NCBI RefSeq assembly: GCF_003201875.1
Contig: NZ_QJKD01000017.1
Coordinates: forward strand, 1-64,000
Direction: 5' to 3'
From: Hungatella effluvii
GTDB taxonomy: Bacteria > Bacillota > Clostridia > Lachnospirales > Lachnospiraceae
Length of the DNA stretch: 64,000 nucleotides
A model generated the notes under the pieces. That model ran no database searches and was not told the origin of the DNA. It was given only the letters and a program-made list of their open reading frames with translations. The translations under genes and the position numbers were made by a program. Each line of letters begins with the position of its first letter. The stretch's first letter is position 1. Positions 34,854 to 44,070 of the stretch are shown one piece after another.

Positions 34854-35017
34854 ACTTTTTTCCTTTCCCTTCGATCACTCATTTTGGCCGCTCCTTCTGT
34901 GCTACTGTTCACGAGCCCCGTCTGCACTCTTTTCATTATACTCAGGGAAGCAGCCATTTGTAAAGTATTTGGAATTGTGGTAAAATAAGAAAAACACACA
35001 TGCTGGGAGGGATATAC

Positions 35018-36307
35018 TTGTTAAGTAATGATGCTGAAGCAAGATTAAAAGAATTCAACGATACCGCGTTTCCGAAAGAGATGATCACAATCACCGACCG
35101 CGTCCGGATCGCGGTCGGCTGGGGGCACAGCAACTGTATTATCGTGGAAGGGGATACGTCCCTGATTCTGATCGATACTCTGGATTCCGACGCCAGAGCC
35201 GCGCGCCTGAAGGACGAGCTGTCCCGTCTGACGGATAAACCCGTAAAGACCATTATTTTCACCCACGGCCATCCGGATCACCGGGGCGGCTGCGGAGCGT
35301 TCCGTGACACGGTGGAGGAGATCATCGCCTTCGCGCCCAAGAAGGCCGTATTAAAAGGGACCGAACGAATTAATCCAATCTTAAACAAAAGGACTTTCCG
35401 TCAGTTCGGCTATGGACTGAGCGATGAAGAACTCATTACCCAGGGTCTGGGGATCCGGGAAGGCCACGCCATCGGTGACGGCGTCTACTCGTTTCTTCCT
35501 CCCACCACACTTTATACAGAAGATTCCGTCAAGCGCACCATCGATGGAGTTGCCTTCGAGATGGTATCAGCGGTCGGCGAGACGGACGACCAGATCTTTC
35601 TCTGGCTTCCGGAGGAGCAGATCATGTGCTGCGGCGACAATTACTACGGCTGCTGGCCCAATCTCTATGCCATCCGCGGCGGACAGTACCGCGACATAGC
35701 CGCCTGGGTGGACAGCCTGGAACACATCATGAGTTATCCGGCCGAGGCCCTGCTTCCGGGCCACATGCTTCCGGTCCTGGGACACGACCGGATCACAGAG
35801 GTCCTCGGTAATTTTAAAGAGGCCATCCGCTGCATCCTGGATGAGACTCTTGCCTGCATCAGCCAGGGGCTTTCCCAGGACGAAACCGCTGCCCGGGTGG
35901 TTCTTCCTGAAACCTACCGCTGCCTGCCGTATCTTCAGGAGTATTACGGCACAGTGCAGTGGTCTGTGCGCGCCATCTATCAGGGATATGTGGGATGGTT
36001 TGACGGCAATCCGTCCAATTTAAACCGTACTGCACCGGAGAAATACTCCCGCAATCTGATAAAACTGGCCGGTGGAGAGCAGGCCATTTCCGCCGCTGTC
36101 AAAACGGCTCTGGAGGAGTCGGAATTCCAGTGGGCCTCCGAGCTCTGCGACCTTCTTCTTGGCGCCGGAGAAACCGTATCCGAAGAGGGGAAAACAAACG
36201 CCCGCCATTGGAAGGCCGAAAGTCTGAGACAACTCGCCAGGCTGGAAACCAGCGCGAACGGGCGCCACTATTATCTCAGCTGTGCAAAAGAGCTGGAAAA
36301 GGAATAG
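35018..36307 (+). CDS. MBL-fold hydrolase, alkyl-sulfatase (BDS1/SdsA)-like
   Basis: 429 residues. The metallo-beta-lactamase fold shows zinc ligands in FTHGHPDHRGG (HxHxDH), then CCGDNYYGCWPNLYAIRGG and LLPGHMLPV, followed by an alkyl-sulfatase-type dimerisation domain (VRAIYQGYVGWFDGNPSNLNR) and a helical tail. This order matches SDS-hydrolase relatives, though it lacks their signal peptide and is shorter. I favour the TTG at 35018, 6 nt after GGGAGGG; the ATG at 35000 has no ribosome-binding site. It probably cleaves sulfate esters; substrate uncertain. Confidence 0.85.
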   Translation: MLSNDAEARLKEFNDTAFPKEMITITDRVRIAVGWGHSNCIIVEGDTSLILIDTLDSDARAARLKDELSRLTDKPVKTIIFTHGHPDHRGGCGAFRDTVEEIIAFAPKKAVLKGTERINPILNKRTFRQFGYGLSDEELITQGLGIREGHAIGDGVYSFLPPTTLYTEDSVKRTIDGVAFEMVSAVGETDDQIFLWLPEEQIMCCGDNYYGCWPNLYAIRGGQYRDIAAWVDSLEHIMSYPAEALLPGHMLPVLGHDRITEVLGNFKEAIRCILDETLACISQGLSQDETAARVVLPETYRCLPYLQEYYGTVQWSVRAIYQGYVGWFDGNPSNLNRTAPEKYSRNLIKLAGGEQAISAAVKTALEESEFQWASELCDLLLGAGETVSEEGKTNARHWKAESLRQLARLETSANGRHYYLSCAKELEKE

Positions 36308-36345
36308 GCTCCGTTAAACTTTAGAGTGCTCTTCATAGTGAGTAA

Positions 36346-36392
36346 AAAAGGATAGGGAAAATACGGTCAATCGCCGTCTTCCCTATCCTTTT
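36346..36392. terminator. Terminator between the MBL hydrolase and phosphatase genes
   Basis: AAAAGGATAGGGAA pairs with TTCCCTATCCTTTT, with an inner ACGG/CCGT stem. It has T-runs on both strands and separates two convergent genes. Confidence 0.92.
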
Positions 36393-36420
36393 CTATCCAT
36401 TTTTCCCTTCTTGCTGATCC

Positions 36421-37296
36421 CTACTCTTCTATATAACTCATATCATTAACCGATTCCACGGTAAACGTTCCGTTGTCATAGATAATTTTTGTGATGGAGG
36501 CATTTCCCAGTTCTCCCGCTGCTGCATTCGGGTCGATGGCAGCGACTGCGGCTGAAATGGCCATCCCATGTGAAACCACCAGAACCTGTTTCTGCCCGCG
36601 CTTTGAGGCATCACCCGCGATCTCACGGATTCCGTCCATAACCCGCTTCTGTGCCGTCTCCCACGTCTCCGCGGTTTTGCTCTCATCGGTTTCCGCCATT
36701 GCAGTTACCGCATCTTCAATTTTCAGCTTGCCTCCCATGACCGCTCCCATCATAGCGTCCACACTGTCATAGCCCAGCGCCTTAGCAGCCGGTGTGTATG
36801 CTTCTGCCGGCATGGCCCCCTCATAAATTCCGTAGCACACCTCCCGGACCTTGGGATTTCTCTGTAAGGATACCTCTGGCTGTCCATTATTCTTCAGGAT
36901 CAGCTCTGCCGTTTCCATCGCTCTGCCGCTGTCACTCGTATAAACCGCATCAAAGGTAATTCCGGCCTTTTTTAACCCGCGTCCCAATTTTTCAGCCACC
37001 GCCGCGCCGTCCTCCGTAAGCGGAGAATCACACCAGCCCTGCATACGCCCCGTCGTATTGAGCATGGTCTTCCCGTGCCGCGTCAAAAACAGGGTCACCG
37101 GTGCCGGCTCCATGGCCTGCGCCTCTGTTGATTCTTCGGCCTGCGTCACTGTTGATTCCCCGGCCTGCGCCTCTGTCTTTACCTCGGCCTGCGCCTCTGT
37201 CCGTTCTTTCGCCGGTGCCTTCGCGCAGCCTGTAAGGGCCGCTGATGCGCATAAAATTCCCGCCATCATAATTGCCATCACTCTTCTCTGTCTCAT
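36421..37296 (-). CDS. Histidine phosphatase family lipoprotein
   Basis: 291 residues. A lipoprotein signal (AALTGC) is followed by a degenerate Glu/Ala/Thr/Gln repeat (TEAQA / TVTQAEE, residues 33-62) as a spacer. The phosphoglycerate-mutase-like domain has FLTRHGKTMLN (catalytic His), a second Arg in YTSDSGRAMETA, and VLVVSHGMAISA (second His). It is an extracytoplasmic phosphatase anchored in the membrane; the target is unknown. Confidence 0.9.
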   Translation of the reverse strand: MRQRRVMAIMMAGILCASAALTGCAKAPAKERTEAQAEVKTEAQAGESTVTQAEESTEAQAMEPAPVTLFLTRHGKTMLNTTGRMQGWCDSPLTEDGAAVAEKLGRGLKKAGITFDAVYTSDSGRAMETAELILKNNGQPEVSLQRNPKVREVCYGIYEGAMPAEAYTPAAKALGYDSVDAMMGAVMGGKLKIEDAVTAMAETDESKTAETWETAQKRVMDGIREIAGDASKRGQKQVLVVSHGMAISAAVAAIDPNAAAGELGNASITKIIYDNGTFTVESVNDMSYIEE

Positions 37297-37481
37297 TTTT
37301 CTCTCCTCCGTTGTTTATTATTCTTATTCGGTCCGGTCAGAATCCGAACCGCACCACCCCTGGTTCTATCTCATTGTAATCATTTTTCCAGTCGCAATCT
37401 ACGCATATCTTAACCAAATCATACACGGAAATTGACACTTTCAGCCCTGACAATAAATTCACAGAGACGCAGGCAGACAAC

Positions 37482-37517
37482 AAAAAAGCCGCATCCCGCT
37501 GCTGAACGGAATACGGC
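37482..37517 (-). terminator. Terminator of the gene at 37570
   Basis: On the minus strand GCCGTATTCCG pairs with CGGGATGCGGC (two mismatches) and is followed by TTTTTTG. Confidence 0.75.
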
Positions 37518-37569
37518 CATTCGTATCGTATCGACACCTTATACCAATGAGTCGGAGCTATTATATTTG

Positions 37570-38028
37570 TCAGATACGCACGGCATATAAGTCGAAATTA
37601 ACAAGCCACTCGCCATCCTCTTTTACCGCAACATCCTGCCAATGAAAATACTTGTCCTCAATTTTAGCAAAAACCCATTTTCTTCTTTTATCCTCAATAT
37701 TTGTAAGAACGATTTTATCACCCTGCTTTGCCGCTTCAAACCGCATAATTTTTCCAGTATAACAATATACGACATCCCAGGCGTGTGCATCGGGCTTGTA
37801 GACTCGAAGCGTTGTTCCGTATTCGAAGCCTGGCAAGACAATCACATCCTGTATTGCCATCCCCTCAAGAACCCATGAAAAATGCCATTCGCCTTTTATC
37901 ACGCGGGAATTGCTGTTGTCAACATATTCGATTTTCCAACTGCCAATCAGTTTTCCAAAATAATCAAACGCTTCAGGCAGTGCCTTATTCTTTCCTTCGC
38001 TTATGAGTGCTTCAAAGAAATGATTCAC
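37570..38028 (-). CDS. Conserved hypothetical protein, lipocalin-like
   Basis: 152 residues, GTG start with AGGAGG 7 nt upstream. The pattern FGKLIGSWKIEYVDN...GEWHFSWVLEGMAIQDVIVLPG...YGTTLRVYKPDAHAWDVVYCYTG resembles DUF1579-type beta-barrel proteins. No signal peptide. Base composition is more AT-rich than the neighbours and it lies next to a decayed HAD gene, so this small stretch may have been acquired together. Confidence 0.75.
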   Translation of the reverse strand: MNHFFEALISEGKNKALPEAFDYFGKLIGSWKIEYVDNSNSRVIKGEWHFSWVLEGMAIQDVIVLPGFEYGTTLRVYKPDAHAWDVVYCYTGKIMRFEAAKQGDKIVLTNIEDKRRKWVFAKIEDKYFHWQDVAVKEDGEWLVNFDLYAVRI

Positions 38029-38055
38029 AGGAAATCCTCCTATCCAATGCATCTT

Positions 38056-38254
38056 TTAATTCAAACAAATTCTGATTGTATGGTCTTGACCATAATTTTT
38101 CGGTTCACCATTTCGACATATCAAAACAGACAGGCAATCTGTATTTTGGGCGGTGTCAATATCTAAAATCTTCGTAATATGAATTCCATGAATGCGGCAT
38201 ACCCTCATATTCCATAAGCGTTCCACCCAAATCAAAAACAATGACCTGTTTCAT
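38056..38254 (-). pseudogene. Internally deleted HAD-superfamily hydrolase
   Basis: With a good ribosome-binding site (GGAGGAAATA), an ATG at 38254 opens MKQVIVFDLGGTLMEYEGMP, a HAD motif I (DxGGT), but the frame stops after about 32 codons. The 3' part encodes, without a start, TDCLSVLICRNGEPKNYGQD and a stop at 38056, like the C-terminal end of HAD hydrolases. The middle of the gene, including motifs II-IV, is missing. AT-rich like the adjacent gene. Confidence 0.7.
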
Positions 38255-38392
38255 TATTTCCTCCGTTAAAGTCAAAAATGGTATTATGGATTCATTTTAC
38301 AGTATTTTGTACTATTTTACCACCCCCTTTCTATGCTTGCTCCATAATTTTCTTACCGCATAATGGATAAGAAAGAGTGTGGAAAAGGTCGT

Positions 38393-38418
38393 AGGGCGGG
38401 ATGTCCTCATCCCGCCCT
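38393..38418. other. Perfect 11-bp hairpin in the 38255-38591 gap
   Basis: AGGGCGGGATG and CATCCCGCCCT around TCCT. The following T-tract is poor, so it may be a weak terminator or RNA stabiliser. I see no gene elsewhere in this 337-bp gap. Confidence 0.5.
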
Positions 38419-38591
38419 GCATTTTACCATATCTCTTTATAATTTCTTATAAGTTCTCGTAGAACGCAGGCGTCAAAAAGCGCCAAACGTATTTTGAAAA
38501 CTCTGACGCAGAAACGCACAAACTCGCAAAAGTATGATATTCATGCAGCTTTACGAAGCTTTTATATTTTCACAGCAAATAGACCGTTCTA

Positions 38592-40409
38592 CTATTTTTT
38601 ATATCCAAATTCCGGAATCTTCGTCCAGCGGTCGCGGAGGTAATGGGCGACCAGCTTCGGCTTTCTGTCTCTTGTGAAGATTCCCTTTTTGTTGCCCTGC
38701 ACCCGGAGAAGGCTCTGGCTGGTGGCAAAATCGGCAAAATTCCATACCTGCTCGCCTACGAAATTCTCCAGGGAGTCAGCAACCTCGTGATTGACCTTAT
38801 AGTACTCTACCTGATACTCCTCCGTGTACATCACCGGAGTCGTGTCGTGGAAGCCGCTTACTGTGTCCGCTCCGTATTCCGTATACATGAACGGTTTACC
38901 GAGGGAATTCCAGAAGGTCAGTTCTTCCCGGCACAGCTCCTTCGCCATGTCTAAATCGCCGCCGCAGGCATACCAGCCGTAATAGCGGTTTAAGCAGAAG
39001 ACGTCGCTCAGTTGGATGGTGCAGTCCTCCTTGTAATTAGGCATCTGGACACTGACGATGGTGCAGGGACGTTTCTGAGGATCGGTCTCCCTTGCCAGAT
39101 CGTATAACGGTTTAAAGTAGGCGTATGCGCCAGGTCCGCCGGAATCGGCCTCGTTGGCAATACTCCACATGACAACACAGGCGTGATTCTTGTCACGCAG
39201 AATCATATCGCGGACTACGTCCATATGGTGTTCGTGCGTCCGGATTCCGCCCTCTTCCGGCGGATCGAAGGTGTTGATCCGTTTTCCGTCTTTGAAGTTT
39301 GCGCCGCCTCCAAAATTCAAATGAACTCCGACTGCCGGTGTCTCGTCGATCACCACGATTCCCTCTTCATCACACAGACGCATCATCTCTTCGCTGTACG
39401 GATAATGGCTCGTGCGGAAGCTGTTGGCTCCCTGCCATTTCATCAGGGAAATATCCTTCGTATTCATAGGCATGTTAAGCCCTCGGCCGGCCGGGAACGT
39501 GTCCTCATGTTTGCCATAGCCCTTGAAGTAGAACGGACGGCCGTTGATCAGGAATTTTCCGCCTTCCGTCTTCACAGTGCGGACACCGTAAGGAAGGGAG
39601 TAGACATCCTCACCGAAGGTCACTCTCACCTCATATAAATAGGCACAGAGCGGCTGCCACAGGACAACATCGGAAATCTCCAGGGTACCGTCGGTTCCTT
39701 CCGCTTCCGCCGCCAGTCTGCCGTCCTTCGTGTATACGGCGATCTTCGCGGTTCCGTCTCCCACGGTCTCAAGATGGTAGGCAATGCGCGCTGTCGTATT
39801 CTCCACCTCCGCGTTTAAGAGGATGTCCTGTACATATGCGGCCGGAGTCGTATAAAGCTTGACCGGACGGGTAATTCCACAGTAGTTAAAGAAATCGAAG
39901 TTGGGATTGTTTCTCTTTCTGGAGGTCTTTCCTCCTCCCATTCCCATTAAGTCTCCCATTCCGCCGCCCGTCTCGCTGCCGACCGGAAGGGTGGTATGGT
40001 CGATCCGGTTGTCCACCGCCACCGTCAGGAGATTCTCCCCTTCTCTCAGATACTCGTTGATCTGTACCTCGAACGGGAGGAAGCCTCCCTTATGCTCTGC
40101 GATCAGTTCACCGTTTAAATAGATCTTTGCAATGTGTGTAACTGCGGCAAAACGCAGAACCAGACGCTGACCCGTCATGTAGGACGGCACCGCCAGCGTT
40201 CTTTGGTAGAAGCACCAGCCGTAATGGTCACGGAACGCTTCTCCCTCTTTTAAATCATTGTAAGACGCCGGAACCGGCATGGTCATCGCTGACTCCAGTG
40301 GCCGTTCATACCATTTTTCCTCAAATCCCCGGCCGTCATCCAGTTTAAATGCCCAGACGCCGCTTAAATCCATCAGTCCCCTCGACTGCGTTAAAATCGG
40401 ATATAACAT
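38592..40409 (-). CDS. uidA: Beta-glucuronidase, GH2
   Basis: 605 residues, close to E. coli GusA in length. Sugar-binding, immunoglobulin-like and TIM-barrel domains are in order. The acid/base Glu420 is in MWSIANEAD and the nucleophile Glu511 in YTEYGADT; N573-K-K575 in QGNKKG is the NxK motif that recognises the glucuronate carboxylate and separates glucuronidases from galactosidases. The stretch after DETPAVGVHL (361-395) is as long as E. coli's active-site loop 1, so it looks like an L1 gut glucuronidase, the group active on small glucuronides. Cytoplasmic. It is the last gene of the glucuronide operon, separated from the esterase by a family 2 element. Confidence 0.94.
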   Translation of the reverse strand: MLYPILTQSRGLMDLSGVWAFKLDDGRGFEEKWYERPLESAMTMPVPASYNDLKEGEAFRDHYGWCFYQRTLAVPSYMTGQRLVLRFAAVTHIAKIYLNGELIAEHKGGFLPFEVQINEYLREGENLLTVAVDNRIDHTTLPVGSETGGGMGDLMGMGGGKTSRKRNNPNFDFFNYCGITRPVKLYTTPAAYVQDILLNAEVENTTARIAYHLETVGDGTAKIAVYTKDGRLAAEAEGTDGTLEISDVVLWQPLCAYLYEVRVTFGEDVYSLPYGVRTVKTEGGKFLINGRPFYFKGYGKHEDTFPAGRGLNMPMNTKDISLMKWQGANSFRTSHYPYSEEMMRLCDEEGIVVIDETPAVGVHLNFGGGANFKDGKRINTFDPPEEGGIRTHEHHMDVVRDMILRDKNHACVVMWSIANEADSGGPGAYAYFKPLYDLARETDPQKRPCTIVSVQMPNYKEDCTIQLSDVFCLNRYYGWYACGGDLDMAKELCREELTFWNSLGKPFMYTEYGADTVSGFHDTTPVMYTEEYQVEYYKVNHEVADSLENFVGEQVWNFADFATSQSLLRVQGNKKGIFTRDRKPKLVAHYLRDRWTKIPEFGYKK

Positions 40410-40514
40410 GTCCCATACACTCTCCTTTTATTAATCTGTTATCAGTATAACAGATTTCCCGCCAACACTGCTAGGACAGTTTTGACGGGAATCCGGACAA
40501 TTTTTAGGTTATTA

Positions 40515-40801
40515 TTAAAGTTTACGGCCTCCGCCTGCCCTTGCTTCCCGGTCTGTCCCGGCTGACGCGTGCTCCGTTTCCTGTGACTTTGCAGGGCATT
40601 AGCAGTTCTTAACGCGCTGAAGTTTTCGTTCAGGGGAAATCCCCACCTGTCTGAGCACAGCGAGTTTGGGGATTTTCACTGGTTTTTAGAAAAATCCTGC
40701 ACGTTTAGAAATGCTTATGCCCGAAACCGGAACTGGAAACGGAGCACGCGTCAGCCGGGACAGACCGGGAAGCAAGGGCAGGCGGAGGCCGTAAACTTTA
40801 A
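40515..40801 (+). repeat. Family 2 element, copy A: 153-bp core with perfect 67-bp inverted arms
   Basis: Arm 40515-40581 and arm 40735-40801 are exact reverse complements over 67 bp. The core (40582-40734) matches copy B's core at 145 of 153 positions. The core is itself a nested hairpin: GGGCATTAGCA with TGCTTATGCCC, then ACGCGCTGAAG with its partner, GGAAATCCCCA with TGGGGATTTTC, and CTGT/ACAG at the tip. The arms show little resemblance to those of copy B. It lies between the esterase and beta-glucuronidase genes, filling the gap. Confidence 0.92.
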
Positions 40802-40809
40802 CACGTTAT

Positions 40810-42273
40810 TTATTCACCAACAGAAGGTTTCGTTCGCATGGTATGGTTCAGCTTCGCAATGGAGACGTATCCCATCGCCACAGTTTTATCACCGAAACGC
40901 ATGACGCGGTTCTGGCCCTTTTCCATAGGGAGCCATTGGGGAAGACCGCCGCCGTTGGGATCTCCGGTGCGGATAAAATTGGAAAAGTAATACACCATAC
41001 AGTTCGAAAGCTCGCGGTCCCAGGCTTCAAACGGGCGCCAGCTGTTTTCCAGCGTACCGAATTCATACCACAAATCCGCGGAATGCCAGGCGCCCCTGTC
41101 ATCCCCCGGCAGCTGCCTGTCAAAGAAGAATGCATAGGAGGGGCATCTTCCCAGGTCAGACTGCAGTCTTGCCCATCCCTTTGCCATCTTATGTACAATC
41201 GGAGGAACGATATCCTCACTGGTAGAGCCCATGAGATAAGGGATCTCGTGAGCCCCGCCGTCTCTGACGATTTTCATGGCCGGCTCCGGCAAAAAAGCAT
41301 CGTCCACAATCGGGCCGCAGACCATGGCCGCGTCGGGGCGTTCCTTCGACAGCGCATTAAAGGCTTCAAAGATTACAGAGGGCTCTGCTTCCCTCATCCC
41401 CGTTCCGCACGCCTCGGTCACCCGGAGGTCCAGCTCACGCCAGAATGGTTCCACATCCTTCAGGGACGCGGCGGCGGCAAATCCTTCCCTCACACCGCCG
41501 CCGCTCATCATAATGGCTCCGCGGATGTCCCCTTTCGTCAGCGGAGAGAGGCAGTGCTGCTGCACGCTCATGGCGCCGGCCGACTGTCCCATCAGGGTGA
41601 TCCGGTTCGGATTGCCGCCAAACGCGGCGATATTGCGGCGGACCCATGATAAGGCTGCCATCTGGTCGTACATGGCGTAATTGCCGGCATGTCCCGCCTC
41701 ATCCTTCCACTCCTCCATGCAGGCAAATCCAAGAGGTCCCAGGCGGTAGTTGATCGTCACTACAAGGATTCCCTGACGGCAGTAGGCCGCGCCGTCAAAA
41801 TGTTTCTCATGGCCGCATCCGCCCTTGAATCCGCCTCCGTGAATATAAAACAGAACCGGTGCATTCTCCGCCTCCAGCGGCGCCCAGATATTTAGGAACA
41901 GGCAGTCCTCGCTGTAGGTGTAGGACTCGCCCTCGCGGAATTCGTGGTAATAAAACGCCTTTTCCGGTACCTTTGCCTCATCATAGAACGCTCTCGGCTG
42001 ATAAGAACAGTTTCCGAACCGGTCTGTCTCATAGATGCCGTCCCAGTGCGTCACCTCTTCAGGGTACTGGAAACGTTTGGCATTTGCATAGCGGATTCCT
42101 TTATAGACAATGCAGTCTCCCTTTGCGGAGACAGTTCCTCTCACAGCTCCGCACGGTGTCCCGATCAGCTTCGACGATTCGCCGGACTCCGGCTGTAACT
42201 CTGATTTCATCATTTCCTGTTTCATTTCTTTCCCGATTTCCTTCTCTGTTTCTTTCTCGATTTCGTCCGTCAT
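40810..42273 (-). CDS. Type B carboxylesterase family protein
   Basis: 487 residues, alpha/beta hydrolase of the COesterase family: oxyanion-hole YIHGGGFKGG, nucleophile Ser in GQSAGAMSVQ, and SEDCLFLNIWAP. No signal peptide. The first 25 residues are a charged E/K repeat (EKETEKEIGKEMKQEMMKSE) that may be a simple extension. Its start overlaps the creatininase-like stop by 4 bp (ATGA), supporting ATG at 42273. In this locus it might cleave acyl esters attached to glucuronides; that is inference. Confidence 0.9.
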   Translation of the reverse strand: MTDEIEKETEKEIGKEMKQEMMKSELQPESGESSKLIGTPCGAVRGTVSAKGDCIVYKGIRYANAKRFQYPEEVTHWDGIYETDRFGNCSYQPRAFYDEAKVPEKAFYYHEFREGESYTYSEDCLFLNIWAPLEAENAPVLFYIHGGGFKGGCGHEKHFDGAAYCRQGILVVTINYRLGPLGFACMEEWKDEAGHAGNYAMYDQMAALSWVRRNIAAFGGNPNRITLMGQSAGAMSVQQHCLSPLTKGDIRGAIMMSGGGVREGFAAAASLKDVEPFWRELDLRVTEACGTGMREAEPSVIFEAFNALSKERPDAAMVCGPIVDDAFLPEPAMKIVRDGGAHEIPYLMGSTSEDIVPPIVHKMAKGWARLQSDLGRCPSYAFFFDRQLPGDDRGAWHSADLWYEFGTLENSWRPFEAWDRELSNCMVYYFSNFIRTGDPNGGGLPQWLPMEKGQNRVMRFGDKTVAMGYVSIAKLNHTMRTKPSVGE

Positions 42274-43115
42274 CTCTTCTGCCCGCCTGCGGCCGGAATC
42301 CAGGGATACCGCTTCATAACCTCCTGCTCAAAGGCTTCCAAAGACCTCATTTCCTCTGTAATGGTTCTCATATCCAGGCGCTTTACGATCTCATTAATCA
42401 GCATCTCCCCTTCGTCCGCCAGTTCTTTTCTCCTGGCCGCGTCAGGGATCGCAGGTGTACTCATATGATCCTTCGCGTCGCCAAAGCAGTAGCCGATGCT
42501 GCCGCTCTGGTAAGCCAGGCCGAACAGATGGTCAAACGGCTTCGTCGTCTGCGGCTCCTGATGGCAGTATCCTGTGGTAAACGGAACATCCTCCAGACGG
42601 CCCATCATCTGGTACGCGCCGACTGTGATGGCATGAAAACTGTCCATTGTCTTGAATAAATCCCGTGCACTCTGGAACATCTGCATCGTCAGATCCATAT
42701 ACAGAATCGGGACGCCGGTCTCATCAAAGAAATCCCGGATCATTGGACAGCAGGTCATATGGGCGGGGCCGTGAAAGCTGACGTAAATCTGGCGCTTGAA
42801 GCCCTGACGGAGAAGACTTCTCGCAATAGCTCCCAGATAGTCGATGCCTTCCCGCACGCTGACCTGAGTCGTGCCGCGTCCGATGGCCGTGGCCCCGGCG
42901 TAGAAATACGGCAGTCCCGTCAGCACCAGCCCGTCGGCCGCTTCCGCCATCCGAAGGGCGAATGCCTCGCTGATCACTGTTTCGCTGTCAAGGGGCAGTC
43001 CCCCGTGGAGTTCCACCGTTCCCACCGGAACAATGATGACATCATTGCGTGTCAGATACGTTTCTGCCTCGTCATTCAGCATCCGTGGCAGAATCCTCGT
43101 TCTCATTTCCTTCAT
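42270..43115 (-). CDS. Creatininase family amidohydrolase
   Basis: 281 residues with the family's PVGTVELHGGLPLDSETV (metal ligands Glu, His, Asp) and YVSFHGPAHMT. Members cleave cyclic amides (creatinine) or related compounds, some being sugar-type formamide hydrolases. It is inside the glucuronide operon: 2-bp gap to the amidohydrolase, 4-bp overlap with the esterase. Substrate unknown. Confidence 0.88.
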   Translation of the reverse strand: MKEMRTRILPRMLNDEAETYLTRNDVIIVPVGTVELHGGLPLDSETVISEAFALRMAEAADGLVLTGLPYFYAGATAIGRGTTQVSVREGIDYLGAIARSLLRQGFKRQIYVSFHGPAHMTCCPMIRDFFDETGVPILYMDLTMQMFQSARDLFKTMDSFHAITVGAYQMMGRLEDVPFTTGYCHQEPQTTKPFDHLFGLAYQSGSIGYCFGDAKDHMSTPAIPDAARRKELADEGEMLINEIVKRLDMRTITEEMRSLEAFEQEVMKRYPWIPAAGGQKR

Positions 43116-43117
43116 TC

Positions 43118-44068
43118 CTACTCTCCTTTCACCATCTTCTCTTCTGTTTTCTCATCGGTCTTTTCTTCTGCATTTACAGCCAGCTTCCGGCCCAGCCCAA
43201 AGATACGTTTTGCATTGCCTCTCACAATGGTCTGACAGGCGGTGAAGGAGAGCGCTCCCTCCTCCACCTTCTGATCCAGCCATCCGCCCAGCGGAAATTC
43301 CATATCCACATTTACCATGTCCGTTCCAAACATCAGCCGGTCCTTCCAGGTCTCCAGAAACGCCAGGCCGAACGCCTCATCCCGCATCATGGCGCATCCG
43401 CCGCTGTTGGCCGACAAATCTCCATACAAATTCGGATATTTTTCAAACAGCTGACCCAGCCGGCCGCCGGGCGTCACCGGCCCTTTTCCCCACTCATACC
43501 GCTCTTCCCGGGATTCCCCCGCGCCGCCCGATATCTCGTGCCAGAACGGCTGGCTGTGGCCGATAAATATCAAATTGGGGTACTTATTTAAAGCCCGTTC
43601 CAGAAGGGGCAGCCCCGGCTCATCCACCACACCGTACTGGAAGCCTTCCTCCGGGCTCATATGAAACAGCACCGGCAGGCCAAGGGCTTCCGCCGCCTGA
43701 AATACCGCCTCTAAAAACGGATGATCCAATCTGTGGTTGACAGCCAGTTCTCCGACTCCGACGGCGCCCTCTTCGCGGTACTGCTTTAACCTATCGTATA
43801 CCGTCTCCGGTTCCGTCTCATCCAGGCCGCACATCCAGGCATACCGGTCCGGATACTGTTCCGCGATTCTTCTGCACGAAGCGTTGGAGCCGAACATCGC
43901 CTGTTTCTCGCCCGACGACATGATGATTCCAAACCCGATTCCAAGTTCATCCAGATGCGGCAGCATTTCTGCCCCGCTGGATATCTTCATTCCCAGCCCG
44001 TCGGGAATCGGACGTTCACTCAAATGAAGATGAATATCGATCTTTTTTTCCATTCCGCTTTCTCTCAC
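43118..44068 (-). CDS. Amidohydrolase-superfamily TIM-barrel protein
   Basis: 316 residues. KIDIHLHLS supplies the HxH metal pair, GLPVLFHMSPEEGF and LIFIGHSQPFWHE the following His residues, and MFGTDMVN the terminal Asp, as in Amidohydro_2 enzymes (hydrolases or decarboxylases). The C-terminus is a charged EEKTDEKTEEK tail. The annotated start is GTG just after the upstream stop; an ATG five codons in is possible. Function within glucuronide or aglycone breakdown is inferred from context only. Confidence 0.85.
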   Translation of the reverse strand: MRESGMEKKIDIHLHLSERPIPDGLGMKISSGAEMLPHLDELGIGFGIIMSSGEKQAMFGSNASCRRIAEQYPDRYAWMCGLDETEPETVYDRLKQYREEGAVGVGELAVNHRLDHPFLEAVFQAAEALGLPVLFHMSPEEGFQYGVVDEPGLPLLERALNKYPNLIFIGHSQPFWHEISGGAGESREERYEWGKGPVTPGGRLGQLFEKYPNLYGDLSANSGGCAMMRDEAFGLAFLETWKDRLMFGTDMVNVDMEFPLGGWLDQKVEEGALSFTACQTIVRGNAKRIFGLGRKLAVNAEEKTDEKTEEKMVKGE

Positions 44069-44070
44069 TC

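Noticed and set aside
40506..40812. Target duplication around family 2 copy A
   Set aside because: GTTATT occurs on both sides (40508 and 40805) but is not flush with the right arm, so I do not claim a duplication here.
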